From Clostridia bacterium (GTDB lineage: Bacteria > Bacillota > Clostridia > Oscillospirales > CAG-272), in assembly GCA_900768535.1 (NCBI GenBank), contig CAAGDE010000202.1, positions 1 through 18,749 on the forward strand: DNA of 18,749 bases, in the 5' to 3' direction. Position numbers and translations under genes: made by a program. Below are positions 7,865 through 15,297 of this stretch, in pieces. Below the pieces are notes generated by a model. That model saw only the letters and a list, made by a program, of their open reading frames with translations. It did not search any database and was not told the DNA's origin. Position 1 is the stretch's first letter. Each line of letters begins with the position of its first letter.

Positions 7865-10660
7865 TCAATCATCGTTTTCGCTGTCATCCGGAGAGAAGCT
7901 GTTTGCGGACGGTTCCTCATCCGCCGCGCCGTCATCGTACCAGTCCTCCTCCTGCAATTCGTCGGAATCGTCCCCTGCAAAGGTCGGGGCGTCCTCATCG
8001 CGGAAGACCGACAGGTGCGGAGCAAAGGCATCGCCGTACTCCGTCTTCGGCTCCTGCGGTGCGGGGGTCGGCTTGGTGGGAGGCGTGGGGCTGTTTTCCT
8101 GCTTCTTTCCGCTCTTTGCAATGGCGGCGGTGCGGAAGATCAGCACCATGATAACGGTCTGCAGCCCCAGCGCGAGAATGCCGAGAAGCAAAGCGATCAG
8201 CGCCGTTTTTTCGGGCAGGAACTGCGCCGACAGTGCAAGCACCGGCAGGGCAAAGCCATAGACTCTGCTTCCGCGGTGGATCTTCACATAATCGGCATAC
8301 TTGGCTCTCCGGGCAAGCAGAATGATCAGCGCAATGATCTGCAGCAGGATCACAACACCCAGGGAAATCAGCAGTCCGGTCAGGTCAATCCGCACCGGAA
8401 TGTCCTCCACGCCCGCGTCAAAAGCCTTGCGGGCGTTGTCCACGCCGTCCTTTGTCGCGGCGTTGCAGATTGCCGTAATTGCCGTATCCCGGAGGCTCTC
8501 CAGCTGCTTCTCGCCTTCCGCGTTGTACAGCTTCTGACCCTTCAGCTCCTCGCACCTTGACCGGATCTTTGCAATCTCCTGATCCTGATAGCGTGCGAAT
8601 GCCAGTTTTGCAAGGCACTCGTTCTTCAGCGCTTCGATTTCGTTTACATAGTTGGCGCCGGGCTTCACCGCCTCCATCAGCGTCACGTACCGTTCGATCA
8701 CTGCGTTGACATTCTCCCCGCCGTCGCTGTTGCTGCGCAGGCTTTCGATCTCACCCTGCAGGAACTTTTCGTTCAGCGTGTACACCGAAATGGAGAATTC
8801 CTCGCCGTGCGGCGCGGTTTCGGTTGCCTTAATGCGGATATAGAAGGTATACGTGGTCCCTGCATTCAGACCCGTAAACACGCCGGAATCCTGCCAGGTG
8901 AGCTTTTCGCCGGAATTCCGTGCGCAGGCGAACTCATACGCCACGGTATCCCCGTCCGTCACGGTCAGCGTCACGCCGGTTTCGTCCGTGCCCGGCTTTT
9001 CCACCGTACCGTTGCCTTTTCCGTCAACCAGAGTCGGCATGGCAGGTCTTGCGGCAAGCACCAGATCCACCCATTCGCTGTCCGCCTTGGTCACACCGTC
9101 ACCGTAGCAAAGGATCTGCACCGTACTGCCGAACCAGTTCGACAGCGACAGCGGATCGTCCCCGGCGAACGCATAATCGTTCCCGCCGACGCGGAGCGCG
9201 TATCTCCCGCTCGGAATGCCGCCCTCCACCGTCAGTCTTTCGTTGATATAGTCCACCTCAAACGCCGGAACCGTGCAGACCGGCAGTACAATGCCCGCCA
9301 GCTCGACATTTTCGGCAGAGACCGTAAAGGTCAGCGTGTGCGTCTTCGTGTGCGCAATCGCCTGCCCGTTCCAGGAAACCAGCTTGTAGCCGTCCCTGGC
9401 AGTGACGGTGATGGTAACGGTCGTCCCGTAGGCAAAGGAAAGCGGGGTGCCGTCATACGTGTAGGTGTTCGTCCCCAGCCGAACCGTAACGGTTGCGTTT
9501 GCGGTCAGGCTCTCGCTGAAGTCAATCTCAAACTCCTCTGCCACCCAATAGGCGTACAGCGTCGTATTTTCCGCAATGCTCCAAACGCTTCCCGCACCGG
9601 TGGAATCGATATATCTTGTGCCGCGCCCGTCCCGCTCGGAATAATAGCCCGCAAACGAATATCCCTCTCTGGTCGGCAGCTTTCCGGCGGCAAGATCGGC
9701 AATCTTCTGATTGTAGGTCACGGAAGCAGTGACACTGTCCGGATCCGGAAGGATTCCGCCGCACGCGTCAAACGTGATCTGATAAACATTCGGAACATAG
9801 TACCGGGTCACCTCGTTCAGCTTCTGCGTGGCGGAAACCGTAATCTCGGTGTAATACTTTGTATCCCCGGTGATGAAAGTGTAGCCCGGATACTGACGGA
9901 AGGTTCCGTCCGGATCCTTCAGGTTTTCATCCGCCACAATCCGATCCCGGTATTTCCAGGTTGTATACAGCACATCCTCGGTTGAAATGCGTTCTTTCGT
10001 CAGCCAGTCCCTGTCCACGCGCGAGCCGCCGATTTCCTTCGGCTCAAACCGTGCGGTCAGGATGATCTTATCCCCCGCCGGAACCGTGCTCGGCTTGTAC
10101 CAGTACTTCCCTTCGCTGTCCACCTTGATGGCGTTCTCCCCTTCATACCAGCCCACAAACCGGTAGGCTGGCGTATCCTGCGGGATATACAGTTCAAAGG
10201 CATTCTCCCCGTAGGTATATGACTTGGGAAGCGCCGGAGAGGTTGCAATGCTGGCGTCCGCCTCGTTCGAGATATAATCCAGCGTGTAAACCTTCGGCTT
10301 GAAGTGCGCAATAAAGGTCAGATCCGATGTCACGGCAGACTCGGTCACTTCGCTGGTACCGTGCGGAATATACGTTTCATCGCCGCCCGCATCTCTGCGC
10401 ACCATATAATCCAGCTCGTATCCGTCCCCGGCGATTGCCCTCACCGTAATGGAGCGCCCGTCCCGGCAGTATTTACCCTCCAGCGTATCCACTCCGGTCC
10501 AAACAATCTTACAGGTGCTGTCCCCACCTTCCACGATCACCGTGATCTCGTGATAATTCGCAGGCGCTTCGGCATGGACCGTCACCGCCGCCATCAGCGA
10601 GACAGCCAGGAGGAGCAGAACAACCGCAAATCCGATTGCTTTTCTGATTTGACTTTGCAT
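7865..10660 (-). CDS. Secreted, membrane-anchored InlB-type repeat protein with acidic cytoplasmic tail
   Basis: A 931-residue surface protein. A signal peptide ends near residue 30 (VHA before EA). The extracellular part has beta-rich modules, including a Listeria-Bacteroides/InlB B-repeat-like unit at about 293-373 (YQITFDACGG, GYSFAGYY, NTTLYAYW) and similar degenerate units at 35-206 and 375-455. A fibronectin-III-like module lies at about 535-628 (FTGLNAGTTYTFYIRIKA), then a helical stalk at about 630-755. Hydrophobic segments at 757-784, about 800-815 and 818-842 anchor it. The final ~85 residues are Pro-rich then strongly acidic and probably cytoplasmic. There is no LPXTG motif. AAGGAGG lies before the ATG, inside the end of the upstream gene, and only 3 bases separate the two genes. 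It probably binds or senses something at the cell surface; the ligand is unknown. Confidence 0.9.
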   Translation of the reverse strand: MQSQIRKAIGFAVVLLLLAVSLMAAVTVHAEAPANYHEITVIVEGGDSTCKIVWTGVDTLEGKYCRDGRSITVRAIAGDGYELDYMVRRDAGGDETYIPHGTSEVTESAVTSDLTFIAHFKPKVYTLDYISNEADASIATSPALPKSYTYGENAFELYIPQDTPAYRFVGWYEGENAIKVDSEGKYWYKPSTVPAGDKIILTARFEPKEIGGSRVDRDWLTKERISTEDVLYTTWKYRDRIVADENLKDPDGTFRQYPGYTFITGDTKYYTEITVSATQKLNEVTRYYVPNVYQITFDACGGILPDPDSVTASVTYNQKIADLAAGKLPTREGYSFAGYYSERDGRGTRYIDSTGAGSVWSIAENTTLYAYWVAEEFEIDFSESLTANATVTVRLGTNTYTYDGTPLSFAYGTTVTITVTARDGYKLVSWNGQAIAHTKTHTLTFTVSAENVELAGIVLPVCTVPAFEVDYINERLTVEGGIPSGRYALRVGGNDYAFAGDDPLSLSNWFGSTVQILCYGDGVTKADSEWVDLVLAARPAMPTLVDGKGNGTVEKPGTDETGVTLTVTDGDTVAYEFACARNSGEKLTWQDSGVFTGLNAGTTYTFYIRIKATETAPHGEEFSISVYTLNEKFLQGEIESLRSNSDGGENVNAVIERYVTLMEAVKPGANYVNEIEALKNECLAKLAFARYQDQEIAKIRSRCEELKGQKLYNAEGEKQLESLRDTAITAICNAATKDGVDNARKAFDAGVEDIPVRIDLTGLLISLGVVILLQIIALIILLARRAKYADYVKIHRGSRVYGFALPVLALSAQFLPEKTALIALLLGILALGLQTVIMVLIFRTAAIAKSGKKQENSPTPPTKPTPAPQEPKTEYGDAFAPHLSVFRDEDAPTFAGDDSDELQEEDWYDDGAADEEPSANSFSPDDSENDD

Positions 10661-10663
10661 TGC

Positions 10664-13600
10664 TTACCCCTCCTTTACCCGAATGCTTTCGCCGCCTGCG
10701 TTGCTGATTGCAGTCAGCGCTTCCAGCGAGAAATTCTGTGCCTCCACGGTCAGCGGGATGTTCAGCTCTCCCGATGCGTGAACCTTGAGCGTCCGTGCGC
10801 TGTCCAGCACAATCCCGCGCTCCTTCAGCGTTTCCAGACTGACCACCTCGTTCGGATCGTAGAACGCTTCAATCCGGCAGAGATCCACCAGCGCAACCGT
10901 GGGATCAATCTGCACCGCGCTCATGCGGTCATCTTCCGCATACGGATCGTCATACTGTTCCTCGTACTGTCCGCCCTCGGCATCCTGACCGTTTTCGTCG
11001 TACTGCTCGTCATACTGTCCGTCATCGGCATCCTGACCGTTTTCGTCGTACTGCTCGTCATACTGTCCGTCTTCCGCATACTGACCGTTTTCGTCATACT
11101 GCTCGTCATACTGTCCGTCTTCCGCATACTGACCGTTTTCGTCGTACTGCTCGTCATACTGTCCGTCATCCGCATACTGACCGTTTTCATCGTACTGTTC
11201 CTCGTACTGTCCGTCATCCGCATACTGACCGTTTTCGTCGTACTGTTCGTCATACTGTCCGTCATCCGCATACTGACCGTTTTCGTCGTACTGCTTGTCA
11301 TACTGTTCGTCATCCGCATACTGACCGTTTTCATCGTACTGTTCCTCGTACTGTCCGTCATCCGCATACTGACCGTTTTCGCCGTACTGTTCCTCGTACG
11401 GCTCGTCTTCGGTATATGCTTCCGTCTCCTCCGGCTCTTCCGCTTCCGGCACTTCGTATTCTTCCGGCTCGGACTGTGCAAAGGCGGTCTCGGCTTCGGG
11501 CTCCTCCGGCAGAATTTCCTCCGCAGTCTCCGGCGGCTCCGCTTCGGTCGGGGCTTCCTCCGGTTCCGGTTCGGACGCCGGCTCTGCAATCTCCGGCTCC
11601 CCGGCGGCACCGTACCCGAAATTCGATTCGATGTCCGCAGGGACGCCCCAATCCAGGTCATCCTCGCGCGCGGTCTGATCAAACTCGGACACCAGCCCGG
11701 TCGTGTCCGCCGGTGCCTCGGTCTCTTCCGGCAGTTGCTCTTCCGCAGCTTCCTCCGCCCCCGGCTCTTCCGTTTCGGGAGTCTCTTCCGGTTCCGCGTC
11801 AGACGGCATATCGTCCGCTTCCGGTTCTGCGGGCGCCTCCGCCGGCTCGTCCGCCGGTTCGTTCATCGGTTCATCCGCAACGAATTCCGCATAGGTCACG
11901 GGCGGGGTTGCCGGCGCGGTCATTCCGTCCCCGAAGACCTGCTCGGTATAGCGGATCTGCGTGGTCCGCACGGTTTCCTTGGTCACGGTCTGCGTCACCT
12001 GCGGCGCGGCAGGCTCCGGAGCGGGTTCGGGTTCGGGCTGAACCTTGGGCACATCCTTTGCAGGTTCTTCCGCCGGCAGGTTCTCCTCCGGGGCTTCCTC
12101 TTCCGGCTCCGGCTTCGGCGCATCGTTGTCCAATTCCCAGAAAACATTCGCGCTCGGCGGCACCACCGTTTCGTCCACGTCCGGCGTCTGAGAGACATGA
12201 TCCTCGGCAAGCTCGAACGATGTTGCGGGCTTTTCCTCGCGGATATATTCCCGGATCACGCCCCGGCGCACCAGATCCTCGGTTTCCTCGAACGGATACG
12301 CTTCCTCGTAGTCGATTTTCTCGATATCGATCGGCGACAGCCCCTGCTCCTCGCAGACGCGCTGAACCAGCTCCAGTCCCCAGCCGAATTTGCGGTCGGA
12401 ACGGATTTTGTATTTGAAGGGCGTGTCCGCATACCGTTTCTGATGGCTGACATCCCGCCCGTGATAGATCGTGTCCTCCAGGCTTGCCGGATCCAGCGCC
12501 AGATACAGCTCCAGGTTGTTGCTGCGGATGTTGATCTTTGCAATCGGCGTTCTGCCGTTGGTAAAGGTATCCGCGTTCCAGCTGACGCGCGATTTCGTCC
12601 CCTTGTAGGAAAGCAGTGCGTTTTTCAGCTCGCTGTAGAAATGCTTGATGTGCGGGCGGGACTGGATCAGTCTGCCCTCGAAGCTCTTGCGGTAGTGCGC
12701 AACGATATAGCACCCCGTTTCCTCGTTATAGCCGATGATGCGTTCGTTTCCGCTGAACCGGTCGGAATCGTCCGCATCGTCCACAAAGTCCTCCTCGTCC
12801 TCGCGGTCGTTTTTCGCCGCCTCCTCGGCAGTTTCGTCCTCGTCATCCGCAGGCGCATCGACCGGCGATGCACTGACCGGCACGCTTCCGTCCGGCAGGT
12901 CCTCCGCCTTTGCCTTTGCAGCCGCCTCGCTCTGCTTCTGACCGATCAGCGCCTCCACCAGCGTTTTCAGCAGCTTCTCGGATTCGGACAGCCCGCCCGA
13001 TGCCGGAGCCGCCGCAGGTGCGGGAGCCGGTGCGGGTGCCGCCGGCGCGGTGGTCTGTGTTTCCCGGACCGTTTCGGTCACGGTCTTTTCCATGTGGACG
13101 AATCTGCCGTGATGTCCCGGCTCGGACGTGCCGTTCTGTTCTGCGGCAGACGCCGGTGCACCGCCCACTGCGGTCATGCCGCCGGCAGGCGCGTTTGGTT
13201 CTGCGTGAGGCTCGTCCGCAGGCGTTTCCTCTTCCGCAATGTCGGTCTCCGGCTCCTGTGCCATTGCCGCTTCCCGGCGCTGTTCCTCCAGGAGACGCTC
13301 CGCTTCCCTGCGGCGTGCCTCCTCAGCCGCCAGCATCCGCGCGTTCTCCTCCGCCTCGGCGCGGATCCGCTCGTCATGCTCTGCGGCGGCAAGTCGGTCG
13401 GCTTCCGCCCGCTCCGCATCCTCGCGCTCGCGTCTTGCACGTTCCTCCGCCTCCTGCCGGGCGCGCTCCTCTTCCTCGCGGTGCAGAACCGAGGAGACGA
13501 AGTCAAAGCCCGCAATGCGCGCAGCGATCAGCAAAACGGTCAGCACGGCGGCGCCGGCAATGCAAAGGATCATCAGAACCTTCAGCACGCTGTCGGCAGA

Positions 13601-13828
13601 AACCGTCCCTGCCACCGCTCCGGCAATCACCGGCACCCCGAAGGAATGAAGATGATCCTCCTTCTCCCCGTTCCGTTTTTTCGCCTGTACCATCCGGCAG
13701 ATCAGCACACCGATGCTGACCGCCTCAAACGCAAAAATCAGCGTTGCCGCCGCAATTGCGAACCAGATCCAATTCTTCCCGTCGCCAAGCAGACCGGCGA
13801 ACCACACCCCAACCGTTAAACTCCGCAA
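10664..13828 (-). CDS. Membrane-anchored multidomain protein with C-terminal uL15-like domain
   Basis: A 1054-residue protein. Residues 20-44 and about 63-108 are hydrophobic (two or three membrane helices) with a basic loop KKRNGEK between them. Residues 116-190 are a Glu/Arg/Ala coiled coil. Residues 378-540 are a globular domain shared with the protein at 6550-7719. Residues 570-805 are acidic and Pro/Glu-rich, and 809-960 are tandem 16-residue repeats (YADDGQYDEQYDENGQ type). Residues 972-1054 resemble the C-terminal half of ribosomal protein L15: VDLCRIEAF, LKERGI, LKVHASGELNIPLTVEA, then ALTAISNAGG. Unlike L15 the domain is net acidic, so ribosome assembly is unlikely. The start is a TTG at 13828 with GGAGGGG 6-10 bases upstream. 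The body is probably cytoplasmic. It heads an operon with the surface protein gene. Function unknown. Confidence 0.9.
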   Translation of the reverse strand: MRSLTVGVWFAGLLGDGKNWIWFAIAAATLIFAFEAVSIGVLICRMVQAKKRNGEKEDHLHSFGVPVIAGAVAGTVSADSVLKVLMILCIAGAAVLTVLLIAARIAGFDFVSSVLHREEEERARQEAEERARREREDAERAEADRLAAAEHDERIRAEAEENARMLAAEEARRREAERLLEEQRREAAMAQEPETDIAEEETPADEPHAEPNAPAGGMTAVGGAPASAAEQNGTSEPGHHGRFVHMEKTVTETVRETQTTAPAAPAPAPAPAAAPASGGLSESEKLLKTLVEALIGQKQSEAAAKAKAEDLPDGSVPVSASPVDAPADDEDETAEEAAKNDREDEEDFVDDADDSDRFSGNERIIGYNEETGCYIVAHYRKSFEGRLIQSRPHIKHFYSELKNALLSYKGTKSRVSWNADTFTNGRTPIAKINIRSNNLELYLALDPASLEDTIYHGRDVSHQKRYADTPFKYKIRSDRKFGWGLELVQRVCEEQGLSPIDIEKIDYEEAYPFEETEDLVRRGVIREYIREEKPATSFELAEDHVSQTPDVDETVVPPSANVFWELDNDAPKPEPEEEAPEENLPAEEPAKDVPKVQPEPEPAPEPAAPQVTQTVTKETVRTTQIRYTEQVFGDGMTAPATPPVTYAEFVADEPMNEPADEPAEAPAEPEADDMPSDAEPEETPETEEPGAEEAAEEQLPEETEAPADTTGLVSEFDQTAREDDLDWGVPADIESNFGYGAAGEPEIAEPASEPEPEEAPTEAEPPETAEEILPEEPEAETAFAQSEPEEYEVPEAEEPEETEAYTEDEPYEEQYGENGQYADDGQYEEQYDENGQYADDEQYDKQYDENGQYADDGQYDEQYDENGQYADDGQYEEQYDENGQYADDGQYDEQYDENGQYAEDGQYDEQYDENGQYAEDGQYDEQYDENGQDADDGQYDEQYDENGQDAEGGQYEEQYDDPYAEDDRMSAVQIDPTVALVDLCRIEAFYDPNEVVSLETLKERGIVLDSARTLKVHASGELNIPLTVEAQNFSLEALTAISNAGGESIRVKEG
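10945..11404 (-). repeat. 48-bp in-frame tandem repeat array
   Basis: A motif beginning with CATACTGACC or CATCCTGACC recurs every 48 bases on the plus strand, at 10981, 11029, 11077, 11125, 11173, 11221, 11269, 11317 and 11365. This gives nine full units plus partial ends. Each unit encodes 16 residues of the type YADDGQYDEQYDENGQ in the minus-strand gene, residues about 809-960. Near identity at the DNA level points to recent expansion by slippage or recombination, so copy number probably varies between strains. Confidence 0.95.
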
Positions 13829-13852
13829 AGTAGACCCCTCCCACTCCAGATT

Positions 13853-13877
13853 GCCGGACTGTCACCGCTTGTCCGGC
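13853..13877 (-). other. Leader hairpin of the envelope operon
   Basis: GCCGGAC (13853-13859) pairs perfectly with GTCCGGC (13871-13877) around an 11-base loop. It lies in the untranslated leader between the promoter and the TTG start of the 1054-residue protein. It has no T-tract and does not cover the ribosome binding site. A regulatory role is possible but not shown. Confidence 0.4.
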
Positions 13878-13899
13878 TCGGAAATGCATAACTATCTAT

Positions 13900-13928
13900 A
13901 TTGTATCACATCGCAAAACAGGAATCAA
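13900..13928 (-). promoter_or_regulatory. Promoter of the two-gene envelope operon
   Basis: On the minus strand TTGATT (13923-13928) and TACAAT (13900-13905) are 17 bases apart. The predicted transcript has a leader of about 65 bases before the TTG start. The -10 match is good and the -35 match moderate. Confidence 0.7.
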
Positions 13929-14090
13929 GAGCCAAACGAAAATTTTTGCTGATTTTCTTGAATTTTTATCGCAAAAAGCCCGTTTTCACGACCGGCTCCG
14001 CCTGTTTTGCCTGCATTTTGAGTTTTGCTTACAAAAATCGTCACCGAAAAAATTTTTGTCCCGTTTTCGGCGGAATTTCACACAACCCCC
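13929..14090. other. AT-rich divergent intergenic stretch without recognised gene
   Basis: This AT-rich part of the 457-base region between the divergent envelope and DUF5685 operons holds runs of A and T (around 13940, 13965 and 14048) and no gene I can support. The open frame starting at 13901 has no ribosome binding site and crosses the DUF5685 promoter. The region probably carries upstream promoter elements for both directions. Confidence 0.6.
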
Positions 14091-14119
14091 TTGTAATTTT
14101 CAGGAAAATGCGGTATGAT
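14091..14119 (+). promoter_or_regulatory. Probable promoter of the DUF5685-DnaJ operon
   Basis: TTGTAA (14091-14096) and TATGAT (14114-14119) are separated by 17 bases. Transcription would start near 14126 and give a leader of about 160 bases that contains the whole structured repeat at 14184-14265. Confidence 0.65.
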
Positions 14120-14183
14120 AAAAAGAAAGACCGTTTCACTCCCCCGTCAAAACGCAATTCCGCCACGGAATTTGCAACGTTCC

Positions 14184-14265
14184 CCCTCATTTAAAGTTCT
14201 TGAAGGTCCAGGAAACTTCTTTCAAGAAGTTTCCTGGCAGGGTTTGGGACAGCGTCCCAAGGTCT
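14184..14265 (+). repeat. Structured interspersed repeat, copy 1
   Basis: An ~82-base element starting CCCTCATTTAAAG and ending near AAGGTCT. It contains two hairpins: CCAGGAAACTTC pairing with GAAGTTTCCTGG (14208-14237) and TTGGGAC pairing with GTCCCAA (14244-14260). An inverted copy lies at 15135-15219. Here it sits in the 5' leader, 20 bases before the start codon of the DUF5685 gene. It contains no transposase and resembles a MITE-like or REP-like element. Confidence 0.9.
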
Positions 14266-14285
14266 ACCCCCGAAAGGAGCACACG

Positions 14286-15179
14286 ATGTTCGGATATATC
14301 AGACCCGTCCCGGCGGAGCTGCGGATGCGGGAATACGAATGCTACCGCGCGTGCTACTGCGGGCTGTGCCGGTCGATGGGCAGATGCACCGGTATCTGCT
14401 CCCGCATGACTCTGTCGTACGATTTTGTCTTTCTCGCCGCCGTGCGGATGTGGCTTGCCGGAGAGAAGCCGAAAACCCGACGCTTCCGCTGTACGGTACA
14501 TCCCCTCAAACGGCGGCTCGCGGTGGTGGATTCCGCCCAGCTGGACTACTGCGCCGATGCGTCCGTCCTGCTGTCCTATCACAAATGCCGGGATGATCTG
14601 CACGATGAACGCGGCTTCCGATGGCTGCGTGCCCGCCTTGCCATGGCAGTGCTCCGCGGCGGCTACAAACGCGCCAGAATGCGACACCCTGCGCTGGACT
14701 TGGCAATTCTACAGTCGCTCGCCCGGCTTTCGGACTACGAAAAAACGCCCGACACGCACAGCGCGGACGAGCCGGCGGGGATGTTCGGCGACCTGATGGC
14801 GGCGGTTTTCTCGGAGGGCTTTGACGGGAGCCGCGCACGCATCGCCGCCGATTTCGGGCGTGGAATCGGCAAGTGGATTTATCTGATTGACGCCGCCGAC
14901 GACTTCGCCGACGACATCAAAAAACGCCGCTACAATCCCTACCGGGGGCTGTTCGGCGACACCCTGACGGACGAAAACCGGCAGGCAATCCGGCTCTCCC
15001 TGACCGAAATTCTGCAGGACGCCGAGCTTGCCTTCAACCTGTTCGATCCGCCCCCCTGCCCCGAAATCCGCGAAATCGTTTCCAACATCCTCTACCTCGG
15101 AATGCCGCAGACGGCGGTGCGGGTGGGAGGAGGAAGACCTCGGGGCGCTGCCCCAAACCCCGCTCAGGGAACTTCTTGA
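14286..15179 (+). CDS. DUF5685-family protein with cysteine cluster and Asp-rich motifs
   Basis: A 297-residue, mostly helical protein recognisable as DUF5685 by its N-terminus: MFGYIRP, then six cysteines at 19, 23, 25, 28, 34 and 38 (including CYCGLCRSMG) and LSYDFVFLA. Two acidic motifs stand out: DDLHD at 103-107 and DAADD at 202-206 followed by RRYNP. They recall the DDxxD and DxxxD metal-pyrophosphate sites of squalene/phytoene synthase-like enzymes; this is an inference, not an established function. The ATG at 14286 has AAAGGAG 6 bases upstream. From residue 284 (RPRGAAPNPAQGTS) the protein is encoded by the downstream inverted repeat, which provides the stop, so the native C-terminus was probably altered by its insertion. 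A J-domain gene follows. Confidence 0.85.
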   Translation: MFGYIRPVPAELRMREYECYRACYCGLCRSMGRCTGICSRMTLSYDFVFLAAVRMWLAGEKPKTRRFRCTVHPLKRRLAVVDSAQLDYCADASVLLSYHKCRDDLHDERGFRWLRARLAMAVLRGGYKRARMRHPALDLAILQSLARLSDYEKTPDTHSADEPAGMFGDLMAAVFSEGFDGSRARIAADFGRGIGKWIYLIDAADDFADDIKKRRYNPYRGLFGDTLTDENRQAIRLSLTEILQDAELAFNLFDPPPCPEIREIVSNILYLGMPQTAVRVGGGRPRGAAPNPAQGTS

Positions 15180-15219
15180 AAGAAGTTTCCTGAGAACCTT
15201 CAAGAACTTTCAATGAGGG
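15135..15219 (-). repeat. Structured interspersed repeat, copy 2 (inverted)
   Basis: Read on the minus strand this matches copy 1 (14184-14265) almost throughout: CCCTCATTGAAAG, the AAACTTC hairpin and the GGGGC-AGC-GCCCC hairpin. Stem differences between copies are compensated (GGGAC/GTCCC against GGGGC/GCCCC; CCAGG/CCTGG against CTCAGG/CCTGAG), so base pairing is preserved. It overlaps the 3' end of the DUF5685 gene and the spacer before the J-domain gene. Confidence 0.9.
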
Positions 15220-15297
15220 AGATTGGCACGGAATTTTGAGAATGTGCAGATTTTCCGCATTGGGTTGTGAGAGAGATATCATATTAAGGAGATCATC

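Noticed and set aside
7720..8121. N-terminal extension of the 389-residue protein up to 8121.
   Set aside because: It would run through the promoter (7753-7781), the terminator (7831-7860) and the upstream gene.
10667..10915. Calling the 1054-residue gene ribosomal protein L15 (rplO).
   Set aside because: Only the last ~80 residues resemble uL15, they are net acidic, and the rest is a membrane-anchored multidomain protein outside any ribosomal operon.
10945..11404. Regular 48-bp repeats considered as a CRISPR array.
   Set aside because: There are no unique spacers; units are contiguous and keep the reading frame, so this is a coding minisatellite.
10304..13819. A 1171-residue open frame on the plus strand opposite the envelope operon.
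   Set aside because: It is a shadow of the minus-strand gene, including a meaningless ILTVFVVLL-type repeat from the antisense of the 48-bp array. It has no ribosome binding site or promoter.
13901..14194. A 97-residue plus-strand open frame in the intergenic region.
   Set aside because: TTG start without ribosome binding site, crosses the DUF5685 promoter and enters the repeat; no recognisable protein features.
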